Origin: Mangifera indica
Lineage: Eukaryota > Streptophyta > Magnoliopsida > Sapindales > Anacardiaceae
Reading direction: 5' to 3'
Assembly: GCF_011075055.1 (NCBI RefSeq)
Contig: NW_025401101.1
Span: 62,001-126,000, forward strand
DNA: 64,000 bases
Below, piece after piece: positions 9,733 through 21,800 of this stretch. Within the stretch, counting starts at the first letter, position 1; each line of letters begins with the position of its first letter. Below the pieces are notes generated by a model. The model worked only from the letters and a program-made list of their open reading frames with translations. It was not told the origin of the DNA and made no database searches. The position numbers were made by a program, and so were the translations under genes.

Positions 9733-10709
9733 TGATATGGTTTTAGTTCAAGTTCAACTAATAGGTGAGTTATATTAGGATGATCAAGCAAGTTCAATCC
9801 CAAGCACAACTTTAAACTACCAAACTCAATAGAAAAAGAATAAGTTCTAGCCAAATAGAATTCAAGAGAGATTTTGGCCAAGGAAGAAAATGATAATAAA
9901 TGAGATTAAGAACAAACAAACAACAATCTAACCAATAAACCAAGGCCTAAAGGGAAACCCACCAGCCTTGAATCACCACCAACCCCTTGGTCAATAGTTG
10001 GATAAAGAGAAATTGCAACAATTGCAAGAAAGACTTTCTTTAATATTCAAGCTAAGTGAAAAAACGTACATCAGCCAAGGATAGTTTAAATAGGTTTCAA
10101 ACTACAATTAAATGAAACCTAAATGAAGCTACATTACATTCCAAGCTCATTTTAAAGACATTTGGCTCTAATCTTCATGTTAATCCCGAAGAAGAATGTA
10201 AGGCAAGGGAAGGCCAAATTGTCATGAATTGTCTTGCCAAAAGAAGTAATTCCTAGAGTCATGTGATATGTCAACTCTTGCCTCTTTCTTTGAGCTTCTT
10301 TGACTTGCTTAGCTTCACCCAAGGCAACTAACAAATTGAATTAAACATAATCTAGCACAAACAATAAGTAAAGTGCATAATTAGACAATAAAATATCTAG
10401 AGCTAATTAAGCACTCCATTAGGTTTGTTGGACTTTTAATGGATCTAAGTGATAAATGAGTGACCAAAGGAGGGCTTGGGACCCCAAAATGAAGGAAGGG
10501 ATGAAATGGGCTTGAACATAGGTTGGTTTTGTGCTTGCCTCTCCTCAAGACAAGGTTTTGGGCTCTACACTTCATGTAGGGCCGAATTTAACAAGTGATG
10601 AGGTTGGACTTGGTATTCTTCTATTGGTCTTGATTGGATTGCACTTGATGGAGTCTTGGATGGACTATGGACCGAGCATGGACCTTCCATTGGATTCGAG
10701 TTTGGATCA
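9733..10709 (-). repeat. Element B 5' LTR, full length
   Basis: This 977-bp LTR is bounded on the plus strand by TG at 9733 and CA at 10708-10709. The part 10391-10709 matches the truncated 3' LTR at 966-1263. Right of 10709 the sequence is element D LTR. No coding frame of note is present. Confidence 0.8.
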
Positions 10710-11688
10710 CTACTATAGATTGAGACATCTCATCAATTGACCTATGTATCCTTAAGACCAAGACATCCTATCAGTTGGCCTGTAACATCACTCATAACTA
10801 TCTATGTACATAACTATGGCTACATTTTTAAAAATCCAATTCTTTACCAACCCTTGCGGCCACCTAACCCATTCTTTGTGCTTCTAAATAAGGTGAAAGT
10901 TATATTTCAAGGTTTTTGACACGTGTGCTAAAGATTCACAGTGCACAAGCATGTAATTAACTTACACCATTGGCACCTTGGGCACACAAGTGTGCTATGG
11001 GCTGCATGGGTCCACCACAGATGACCTAGATGTGCACACTACACATCAGGAAGTTAAACAAGTGCCCAATGTGCATGTTGCATGTCTGGTAGTTAGGTGC
11101 ATGCCCAACATGCAAGTTGCACGCCCGACAACTAAACACCTACTCAACCTACACGTTGTTGTATGCCCGATAACTAAATGCATGCCTATTATGCATACTA
11201 TAGGTATGTCACCTGTACGCATGCTCGACATTCATGTGTTTCATGTTTGGCCCTTTGTAATACCCAGAAACGACTTAGCCAAGGTACAGTCGTGCATCTC
11301 CTATGCATAAGCATGCCTAGAGTCTATAACTATGCATTCCTATTGATTTTCAGTTTTAAACAAACGTAAACACAAATCTAGGGGTTCTTACACATACGAC
11401 TTGATCCCAAAAATAAAACCAATCATTCTAATCAATTTAACAAGCATAAGATTGAATCTAAAACCACCTAAGAATCATACATCATTCTAACCATAATTTA
11501 TCCAAATAATACTTAATAATCCAATATGGAAAACAAAGGGAGGGTGGAGGATACCTAACTCTCCTTCTATGAAACGTTGGTCTTCAGGTGGCTATGAACT
11601 TCCAACGATTTCCTTCCCTTCATAATGCTTGAAACTTTCTGCTCTCTCCTTAGTTTGCTTTATGTGTGCTATAAATTATGAAAGAGTG
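10710..11688 (-). repeat. Element D 3' LTR, first visible piece
   Basis: Aligns with 24350-25290 of the 5' LTR with moderate divergence. It contains an imperfect tandem array of roughly 45-bp units around 11040-11240, rich in TGCATG and GCCCGA-type words. The piece ends at GAGTG (11684-11688), which is duplicated at 18572 by the insertion of element C. Confidence 0.8.
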
Positions 11689-12553
11689 TGATACAACCCT
11701 TGCTAATCGATCTAACAAGAACTATAACAATCTATTGGAATCTTGCCCAAAGATCTATCTAGCATAAACCAAAAGAATTAGAACCCTCTTGTTATCTAAC
11801 AACAAGGAACTCTAATTATCAAAGAAAGAATTCATAACTTTCTCAAGAAATGAATTCAAAGAAAACTCTCACAAGAACTTTGGAGAAATTCGGAATTTTT
11901 ATTAGAATCAAGCTCCTATAATCTTGAGTTTAATACATATATATATGTTGCTTCTAACCCTAAAAAACGAAATAAATCCTTTAAAAAAAAGGAAAATAAC
12001 AACTCATGACAACTAAGCACTCTCCTAATTAAACTAGGATTCCTAGTTAAACTAGGATAACAATTAGATAATAACTAAACAAGCTTTCCTAATTAAACTA
12101 GGATAACAACTAGATAATAACTAATCACAAAAGGGCTAGTTGAATTGATGTGACTTGGGCTTCCATATGCATATTTGACTAAGCCCAACATGTGCTCCTT
12201 GTTGCCCTTAGACCAATTCATGTATTTAGGCTCCTTGTGTTAAAGTAAGCTCTTTTAATTCTTCAAATTGAATTAAATGCACAAGCCTTGAACTACACTC
12301 CATGCTTGTCATGTCGTTGACCATGAGTTCCCTTTTGACTTCACTTGGACTCTTTCCCATAAGCTCCAAATGGCTTTGAACAAGCCCAATGATTGCCGCT
12401 TTCATCTTCTTGGCTCTTGCTCGTGTAATTGGGCCTTCGTTATAGCTCAATGGATCCAACTTCTTCGTGTTTGTTGAAGTAGAATTTGAACCTCCATCGT
12501 TATGCTTCCCCATGTGCGAATTTGGTGAAGTTATCCCTTGATCATTCGCATCA
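11689..12553 (-). repeat. Element C 3' LTR
   Basis: This 865-bp LTR reads TG...CA and matches 17711-18571. On the minus strand it encodes the last part of the polyprotein (12226-12513 and the bases before it). It contains a 4-bp addition near 12243 that the other copy lacks. Confidence 0.95.
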
Positions 12554-15500
12554 CTCCCCCATTCCTCAAAAGGATTCGACCTCGAATCTCCACCTGCATA
12601 ATCAAAAGGAAGAAGGTCAAAAACAATAAAGGTTGCACTAACATTATACTCACCAGGGAGATCTAATTTATATGCATTGTCATTAATCCTTGCAACAACT
12701 TGAAAAGGTCCATCTCCTCGTGGGTGAAGTTTAGATCACCTTTGCAAAGGGAACCGTTCTTTGCGCAAATGTAGCCAAACCCAATCGCCAGGCTAAAAAA
12801 CCAACTTCTTACACCCTTGATTCCTTTGGTTCGCCACTTGTTGGTTCCTTTTATCTATGTTTTGCCTCACTTTCTCATGGAAATTGCGCACAAATTCTGC
12901 CTTCTTAGCACCATCAAAATTAACACGCTTTTTCAAAGGTAAAGGAGATAAATCTAATGGTGTTAAAGGATTAAAACCATACACAATTTCAAAAGGTGAA
13001 TAATGCGCGGATGAATGCACAACCCTATTATATGCAAACTCTACATGGGGTAAACTTTCATCCCAAGACTTCACATTCTTTTTTATGATAGCACGCAATA
13101 ATTGCCCTAAAGTTCTATTCACAACTTCAGTTTGACCATCAGTTTGTGGATGACAAGTAATACTAAATAACAACTTAGTTCCTAATTTCGCCCACAAGGT
13201 CTTCCAAAAGTAGGACAAAAATTTTGCATCCCTATCACTAACAATAGTTCTTGGCATACCATGCAAACGTACTACCTCTTTAAAGAACAAATCAGCAACA
13301 TGTGAAGCATCATCAGTTTTATGACATGGAATAAAGTGTGCCATCTTAGAAAACCGATCAACTACCACATAGATGCTGTCATTACCACGTCTAGTCCTAG
13401 GTAGTCCAAGTACAAAATCCATAGAAACATCTACCCAAGGTGAATGTGGGACAGGCAATGGCGTGTACAAACCATGTGGATGCACTTTAGACTTAGCTTG
13501 CAAACATGTGATACAATTAGTGCAATACTTAGAAACATCAGATTTCATGTTAGGCCAAAAAAAATGCTCTTGTAAAATATCTAAAGTTTTAGCTATGCCA
13601 AAGTGACCCATCAAACCTCCTTCGTGTGCCTCACGAATTAACATCAAACACAAAGAACACTTAGGCACACAAAGCTTATTCAAACGAAACAAGTAGTCAT
13701 TATGCTTATAAAATTTTTCAAAGGTAGCTTTCTCACATGCATTATACACATTGCTAAAATCATGATCATGTGCATACAACTCTTTAATATGCTCAAAACC
13801 AAGCAATTTAGCATCTAAAGTAGTAAGAAGTGCATACCTTCTAGACAATGCATCAGCCACAACGTTTTCCTTACCTTGCTTATATTTGATGACGTATGGG
13901 AAGGATTCAAGAAATTCACTCCACTTTGCATGTCGCTTATTGAGTTTGTTTTGACCTTTCAAATACTTCAAACTTTCATGGTCGGTATGGATGACGAACT
14001 CTTTAGGCACAAGGTAGTGTTGCCACATCTCTAATGCCCTCACTAATGCATACATTTCCTTGTCATATGTTGAGTAGTTCAATGCTGCGCCATTCAATTT
14101 TTCACTAAAGTATGCAATTGGCTTGCCGTCTTGCAAAAGAACAGCACCAATTCCCACTCCCGAAGCATCACATTCAATCTCAAAAGTTTTATCAAAGTTA
14201 GGCAAAGCAAGAATAGGAGCAGAAATTAACTTAGATTTAAGCATATTAAACGCACTATCTTGTTCATCACCCCACTTAAAACCAACATTCCTTTTAATAA
14301 CTTTTGTCAAAGGGGCGGCTATGCTAGAGAAATCACGCACAAAACGCCTATAGAAACTAGCTAAGCCATGGAAACTTCGAACATCCCCAACATTTTTAGG
14401 TGTAGGCCAAGATTCAATAGCCTTAACCTTTTCATTATCAACCTCAATACCATGCTCGCTAACAACATAACCTAAAAATGTAACCTTAGGCACACAAAAC
14501 ATACATTTAGCAAGCTTAGCATGCAACTTTTGCGCACGCAAAACACAAAAAACAGATCTCACATGCAAAATGTGGTCTTTAAGTGATTTGTTATATACAA
14601 GTATATCATCAAAATAGACAACAACGAATTTGCCAATAAATTCACGCAAAACATGGTTCATCAAGCTCATGAACGTACTAGGAGCATTAGTTAACCCAAA
14701 AGGCATCACTAACCACTCATATAAACCATATTTTGTTTTAAAGGCAGTTTTCCATTCATCTCCTTCTTTCATTCTAATTTAATGATAACCAGCCATTAAA
14801 TCAATTTTAGAGAATATACGTGCACCATGCAATTCATCTAACATATCATCTAAACGAGGAATAGGATGGTGATACTTTACAATGATTTTGTTGATGGTGC
14901 GACAATCAACACACATACGCCATGATCCATCCTTTTTTGGCACCAATAGAACAGGAACGGCACATGGGCTCATGCTTTCTTTAATCAACCATTTTGACAA
15001 TAACTCATCCACTTGACATTATAACTCCTTTGTTTTTTCGGGATTGCTCCTATAAGCTGGGCGATTTGGAATTTATGCTCCAGGAATGAAGTCAATTTGA
15101 TGTTCTATCCCCCTCAATGGCGGCAAACCATCAGGCATGGATTCGGGAAACAAATCTTCAAATTCCTGCAACAAAGCTTGAAAAGAACTAGGGAGAGAAG
15201 AGAGAATTGAGTTAGATTCAAAAGATAAACACGCATCCTTGAAGACCAATAGTATTAAAGGCTGCCTTGTTAAATAAGCCTTTCGAACCTCACTCCCTCT
15301 TGCATAAAAATTGCCTTTTACCTCTTTTTTTGCCACTCTTTGCACACTATTCTCTCCTTTTGCATGCGCACTCTCATGAATTTTTTTCTCACTGTGCATC
15401 CTCTCTACTTGCTCTCCTTTTTCCTCTCTATTTGCACACCTCTCTTGGCTTTTCTCACAGCTCTCCTTTTGCTTATGCATCTTTTCTTTTCCATGTGCAC

Positions 15501-17103
15501 TCTCACATTCACTCAAAGTTTTTTGATCTTCGTATACTTCTTTAGGCGTCATAGGTAACAAGTTGACATGTCTACCATTCATGTTGAATGAATATCGGTT
15601 AGAATACCCATCATGTATAACACGCCTATCATATTGCCAAGGGCGTCCCAATAATATATGACTAGCATGCATAGGTACTACATCACATAAAACCTCATCA
15701 TGATAAAGCCCAATAGAGAATGAAATTAATGCTTGCCTCGTGACCTTAATATCCCCATTATTATTCAACCATTGCAACCTATAAGGTCTAGGATGTTTAG
15801 TTGTTTTCAACCCTACTTTATCAACTAAACCAGCATTAACAACATTAGTGCAGCTACCACCATCAATAATCATACTACACAATTTATTATCTATCATGCA
15901 TCTAGTATAAAAGATATTTTCGCGTTGTACCTCATCCTCCTTAGCTTGCATGTTTAGAGCACGCCTTGCAACCAACGTGAAAATTGGTCCTTTAGGGGCT
16001 GGTTCATCGCCCTCTTCTTCTGAAACATCCTCCAATGGTGGTATATCACTCAAGTCATCATCATCCTCGCTCCCATCTTCACTCACCACCTCCCCATTGT
16101 GTAAGGTCATCACCTTTGCATTTGGACATTGTGCAGCTCTATGTCCATATCCCAAGCACCTAAAGCATTGTATATCACGTGATTTACCCTTGGATTTGTC
16201 ATCCTTTGGTTGCATTTTTGGTGTAGTGAGCTCTTTATTTTTGCTTTGATCAGATCTGCCCTTATTTGTATTTGCATCGCCTCCCTTGTTCCCTTTCCAA
16301 TTCGGCTTCCATGATATTGGGGTCGAAATAGCCTTGGTTTTTGATCTTAGTTGTTTTTCAATCTTGGTTGCCATGTGTACCATATCCTCAAAATCTACAT
16401 AATGATGCAACTCAACAAGGTTAGCAATATCACGGTTCAAACCTGAAAGAAAACGTGCCATAGTAGCTTCCCTATCCTCTTCAATGTTGGCTCGAATCAT
16501 GGCCATCTCCATCTCTTGGTGATATTCTTCAACACTATTGGATCCTTGATTCAACCTTTGTAATCGATTGTACAGCTCCCTATAGTAGTGTTGTGGTACA
16601 AATCTCTTCCTCATGATTGTTTTCATCTCAAACCATGAAGAAACAGGACCTTCTCCGCTTCTGCGCCTAGTCGAGGTAAATTGATCCCACCATACACTAG
16701 CATAGTCGGTGAATTCAACGGCTGCCAATTTCACCTTCTTCTCTTCGGTGTAGTTATGGCACTCAAATACACGCTCTACCTTTTTCTCCCACTCTAAATA
16801 TGCCTCTGGATCACTTTTACCACGGAAAGCTGGAATCTTCATTTTGATTGAACCTAAATTCCCATCTTTTGATTTGCCTTTGTTGGAACGTGTAGATCCT
16901 TCTTCTTCAATCTCCCCTTCTAAATCATCAAAGAGGCTATGTTTTATGTCTCTTATCTTGCCACGGCTAGGGGTACCTTGTTCCAACCTTTCCAACCTTT
17001 CTTGGACATTGCGGTTTTCACTCCTCATGTCCTCTTGTTGTAACATCATCTTCTATAACATTCCTTGTATTGCTTCTAAGGTAACTTTCTCCTTAGTGTC
17101 CAT
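12226..17103 (-). pseudogene. Element C gag-pol polyprotein with six in-frame stops
   Basis: The ATG at 17103 opens one frame that runs through gag, a CCHC zinc knuckle (CFRCLGYGHRAAQC, about 16127-16168), protease (MIIDGGSCTNV, about 15860), RT (YFDD near 14610), RNase H (ECDASG near 14170) and integrase. The integrase zinc region is about 13500-13640 and its core retains the Asp, Asp and Glu. The frame then passes the polypurine tract and enters the LTR, ending at 12226. Six stops interrupt it: 17053, 15073, 15019, 14779, 12793 and 12736. No frameshift is needed. The LTR-encoded tail has a TRARAKK basic motif. The element is recent but cannot make pol. Confidence 0.9.
12554..12568 (-). other. 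Element C polypurine tract
   Basis: On the minus strand the bases directly before the 3' LTR read GAATGGGGGAG, a purine-rich priming site within the coding frame. Confidence 0.75.
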
Positions 17104-17695
17104 GATGTAAACCTGCAAGAAAAACGTTAGAAAACACCTATTCTAACACTCCCTCACGTGTTTTCGCTCAAATGTGTTTGCAATACTCTAATACGCTCAC
17201 CAAAACAATCACACACAGAATTTCCCCTTAGAGTTCTTATTTGAGTTGACCTTTACTACTCACTTTCTAAAAAGAATTACAAATTAAAGTCCCTTGACAA
17301 TTAGAGCTAACAAAAAAAAATTAAATTATGGCCTTTGAATTTTTTTTTTTGCCTTTCTTTTTTTTTTTCGTTTTTTTTTGTTCTTTTTTTTTTTGGATGA
17401 CTAATTAACACTAAAACTCTTAGCTAAACAGATTTGGAAGCCTTCGAACACCTCTTGAAGCTTGGATCATAATATGTGATTTTGGTGATACTTGATGCAA
17501 ATCGGCAAGGAATGGAACTTTGGTGCTTTTGCGGCTCCTCTTGATTTGATGTTGCCCAAACCACTTGTATGAAGAATTTTGATGTTGAATTTGCTACTGC
17601 CAAATCACTTGATGATGAATAATGCAATTTTTTTTTTTTTTATATTGATGCACGAACACAAGACTAAAGGTTACGTAGCTTATACTAGACCCAAT

Positions 17696-17707
17696 GCTCT
17701 GATACCA
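17696..17707 (-). other. Element C primer-binding site
   Basis: On the minus strand this reads TGGTATCAGAGC, complementary to initiator tRNA-Met, and follows the 5' LTR after three bases. The leader between it and the gag ATG holds long T runs on the plus strand (17340-17395 and 17628-17641). Confidence 0.9.
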
Positions 17708-17710
17708 AAC

Positions 17711-18571
17711 TGATACAACCCTTGCTAATCGATCTAACAAAAACTATAACAATCTATTGGAATCTTGCCCAAAGATCTATCTAGCATAAATCAAAAGAAT
17801 TAGAACCCTTTTGTTATCTAACAACAAGGAACTCTAATTATCAAATAAAGAATTCATAACTTTCTCAAGAAATGAATTCAAAGAAAACTCTCACAAGAAC
17901 TTTGGAGAAATTCGGAATTTTTATTAGAATCAAGCTCCTATAATCTTGAGTTTAATACATATATATATATTGCTTCTAACCCAAAAAAACGAAATAAATC
18001 CTTTAAAAAAAAGGAAAATAACAACTCATGACAACTAAGCACTCTCCTAATTAAACTAGGATTCCTAGTTAAACTAGGATAACAATTAGATAATAACTAA
18101 ACAAGTTTTCCTAATTAAACTAGGATAACAACTAGATAATAACTAATCACAAAAGGGCTAGTTGAATTGATGTGACTTGGGCTTCCATATGCATATTTGA
18201 CTAAGCCTAACATGTGCTCCTTGCTGCCCTTAGACCAATTCATGTATTTAGGCTCCTTGTGTTAAAGCTCTTTTAATTCTTCAAATTGAATTAAATGCAC
18301 AAGCCTTGAACTACACTCCATGCTTGTCATGTCATTGACCATGAGTTCCCTTTTGACTTCACTTGGACTCTTTCCCATAAGCTCCAAATGGCTTTGAACA
18401 AGCCCAATGATTGCCGCTTCCATCTTCTTGGCTCTTGCTCGTGTAATTGGGCCTCCGTCATAGCTCAATGGATCCAACTTCTTCGTGTTTGTTGAAGTAG
18501 AATTTGAACCTCCATCGTTATGCTTCCCCATGTGCGAATTTGGTGAAGTTATCCCTTGATCATTCGCATCA
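17711..18571 (-). repeat. Element C 5' LTR
   Basis: This 861-bp LTR begins TGATAC on the plus strand and ends GCATCA. It is followed by the target duplication GAGTG. The polyprotein tail frame is also present here (18262-18531), but in this position it is upstream of gag and not part of the protein. Confidence 0.95.
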
Positions 18572-18856
18572 GAGTGTTAGTTTTTTTCTTCCAAGCATGA
18601 CTAGCCTTTTAAATAAAACACACAGATAATTTAATACTAGCCCATGCTTATCCAATAACCAAAAATTGTAGGATCATGATTTCAAATTCGATAACATCAC
18701 ATATAAAGACTATAATGCCCCTATGGGCTCACTCAAGTGCATACAATCTCTATATATACATACACATAATACTAATCGATAAATAAAACAATAATTATAA
18801 CACTGAGTTGAAGAGAAATTATTGAAATAACCTTCACACTTACCCAAGGTATTACA
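18572..18856 (-). repeat. Element D 3' LTR, second piece
   Basis: Continues the D LTR after element C, aligning with 25287-25563, and ends GGTATTACA at 18856. On the minus strand the preceding bases (18857-18867) read AGGGGGAGAAA, a good polypurine tract. Confidence 0.85.
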
Positions 18857-21800
18857 TTTCTCCCCCTATAAAAGAATTTTACCTTGAAATTCACTTAAAT
18901 AACTAGGGAAATCTTTATCTCATATCATCTTCTATCTCCCAAGTAGTCTCTTTAACTCAATGTTTCTGTAATTGAACCTTGACTAGAAGAATCTACCAAT
19001 GTTTGAGTATCTTAATCTACAAATCTACAATTCATACCAACTATTCCTTATATACCAAACTATCCTCCAATTGAACATAACCATTTAGGATGGATCCCCA
19101 AGATACTTATGTAATAGTGTCATATGAAACACATTATGAATATGCCTCATGCTTACTGGTAATACAAGCCAATAAGCCACCTTACTAATTCTCTCAATGA
19201 TTTCATACGACCCAATATATTGAGGTGCCAACATTCTCTTCTTACCAAACTCATCACTTATCGATAAGGGGTAATCCTAATAAACATATAGTCACCAACC
19301 TTAAAATCTAAGTCACATGTCCTCTAACCGACATAGCTCTTTGGTCGATCTTAGGTTTGTTTCATCCTCTCTTAAATTAACCTCGCTTGATTAATCATTT
19401 GGTAAGCTACCTTAAGCTCCAAAGCTCTAGCAAATTCATCTCTCTCCCCAATCTCATCCTAATACAATGGTGATTAACATTTTATCCTATAGAGTGCCTT
19501 ATACAGGGTTATCTGAATGGTTGCCTAATAACTATTGTTATAGGCAAACTCAATAAAGGTAGAACGTCAATCCAACTTGCCCCATGATCCAAGCAATATT
19601 CCTTTAGCATATCCTCTCTCACTTGATTGACCTATTTGTTCTAACTGTTGGACTGAGGGTGGTATGTTATATTGATAAATAATCAAGTATATAATGTCTT
19701 CGATAGTTCTTGCCAAAAAGTTGAAACAAATTGTGTATCTTTCTCTGACTCGATCCTCTTCGATACCTTATAGAGCTTGACTATCTCTCTCACATAAATT
19801 TGTCCTAACTGATCTATGCCCATATTATCTCTGACTAGAAAGAAGTATATTAACTTGGTCAATTAATTCATAATGACTCATAAAGCATTGAATCCACCTA
19901 TGACCCATGGCAATCCTACCATAAAGTTTATCAAAATCTTATCCCATTTCCACTCAAGAATGGTTAAAGGCTGCAATAATCCCGATGGTCATTGATGCTT
20001 GGTTTTGACTTGTTGACAAATCATGCACCTTGACATGAATTTTGCCATTACCTTTTTCATACTAGATCACTAATAAAATCTTCTCACATCATGGCATATC
20101 TTTACACTCTTGGGAAGGACAACATAAAATGCACTGTACCCTACTATCAAAATCTGAGTCCTCAAGTCATCATCTTGGAAAACACAAACTCGGTCATTGA
20201 ATCTCAAAACCTTATTAACCACTTATAAATCAGTTTGAGTCTATCACTTATTGTATCATCTAGGCGCACCACTTATTAATAACCTACCTAATCCTAATCT
20301 CATCCAATAAAGTCAATCTGATGTCCAATCCGGCTAACAACCTGATGACCACCTTAATTTACTCATAAGAGATATCTTGTTTAACTCAGGAAATGCAGTT
20401 ATTTAAGACAATGTTACCTTCATACTTAAAGCATCGACCACTACATTCACTTTACCTGGATGGTGCCTAATTCTACATCATAATCTTTGACAAATTCTAA
20501 TCACTAACGCTACCTCATATTTAATTCCCTTTGAATGAAAAACGTTTCAAACTTTTATGATCAATGTATACATTGGTCTTCACCTCATACAAATAATAAC
20601 GCTAGATCTTAAAAGTAAATACCATTGTAGTCAACTCTAAATCATGGGTTAGATACCTGTTCTCATAATCTTTTAGTTGGTAGAAAACATATGCAATCAT
20701 CTTACCTCCTTACTTCAAGACTGCACAAAGTCCCTAATGTGATGCATCTATATACAGATCATACTCATCAATAGAGTCAAGACCAAAACTATAGTTAGTC
20801 TTTTTTTCAAGGCTTGAAAACTATCTTCACAATCTGAAGAACATTGAAAGGGAATATCCTTACGAGTCAACTCAATCAACAATCAATCCAATTTGGAAAA
20901 ACATTCAATAAACTATTGATAATAGCCAACCAATCCTAGGAAACTCCAAACCTCTTTAATTGATCTTAGCCTTTTCCATTTCATCACAGTTTCAACCTTA
21001 CTAGAGTCTATTGAAACCACATGCCTTAAAGACATTACAAAATCTAACTATAACTCACATTTGAAAATTTTGGCATACAATTATCGATCTCTTAATCTCA
21101 GAAAATTTTGGCAACACAAATGTAAGATATTATTGATACTTTTGAGTTTTGGAATATAATAAAATGTCATCAATGAAAACTATGTTGAAACTATCCAACC
21201 AATCTTGAAACACCCTATTCATAAGATTTATGAAAACTGATGAAGCATTGGTTAAGCTGAAAGGTATCACTACAAACTTATAATATCCATGTCTAGTTTT
21301 AAATATAGTATTCGAAATGTCCCTCTTAGCAACCCAAACCTGATGATACCCAAATCTCAAGTCTATCTTTGAAAACATTGTAGTTCTTCTTAATTGATTG
21401 AACAAATCATCAATTCTCTATAGTGGGCACTTATTTTTTATTGTCTTCTGGTTGAGTTCCCTGCAATTGATACACATAAGCATTTATCCATCTTTGTTTT
21501 TGACAAGACGATCAGTGTACCTCATGGCAAATGACTAGACTGAATAAACCCACTATCAAGTGGTTCTTATAATTGTTTTAATTCTTAGAGCTCTAATAAA
21601 GCCATACAGTAAGATACCTTTAATATCAATATTATCCTCAAAGCCAACTCAATGCTAAACTTTATCTCTCTCTCATATGCTAGTCTTGACAAACTATTCG
21701 GGAATACATCCTAAAACTCATAAACCATCATAATGTTTCCCATACTCGGAGTTGACTCAAAATTAGATTTGTTTACCACATGTACTAGATACCTGATATA

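Larger units (their letters stand above)
966..10709 (-). mobile_element. Gypsy element B, disrupted by element A
   Basis: This is a minus-strand Ty3/gypsy element. Its 5' LTR is at 9733-10709 and its primer-binding site at 9719-9730. A truncated 3' LTR lies at 966-1263, a polypurine tract at 1264-1286 and integrase remnants at 1287-2403. Everything between the integrase zinc region and about 20 bp after the primer-binding site has been replaced by element A on the opposite strand. B sits inside the left LTR of element D, because D sequence resumes at 10710. Its left flank lies beyond the LINE and outside the window, so its target duplication cannot be checked. Confidence 0.75.
11689..18571 (-). 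mobile_element. Gypsy element C, complete structure with 5-bp TSD
   Basis: This 6.9-kb minus-strand Ty3/gypsy element has LTRs at 11689-12553 and 17711-18571. Its primer-binding site and polypurine tract are well placed, and the target duplication GAGTG is perfect (11684-11688 and 18572-18576). The LTRs differ at about 13 positions plus one 4-bp indel by eye, so it is recent. The polyprotein is a single frame from gag into the 3' LTR, broken by six stops. It resembles CRM-type chromoviruses; that assignment is an inference from motifs. It lies in the left LTR of D. Confidence 0.95.
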
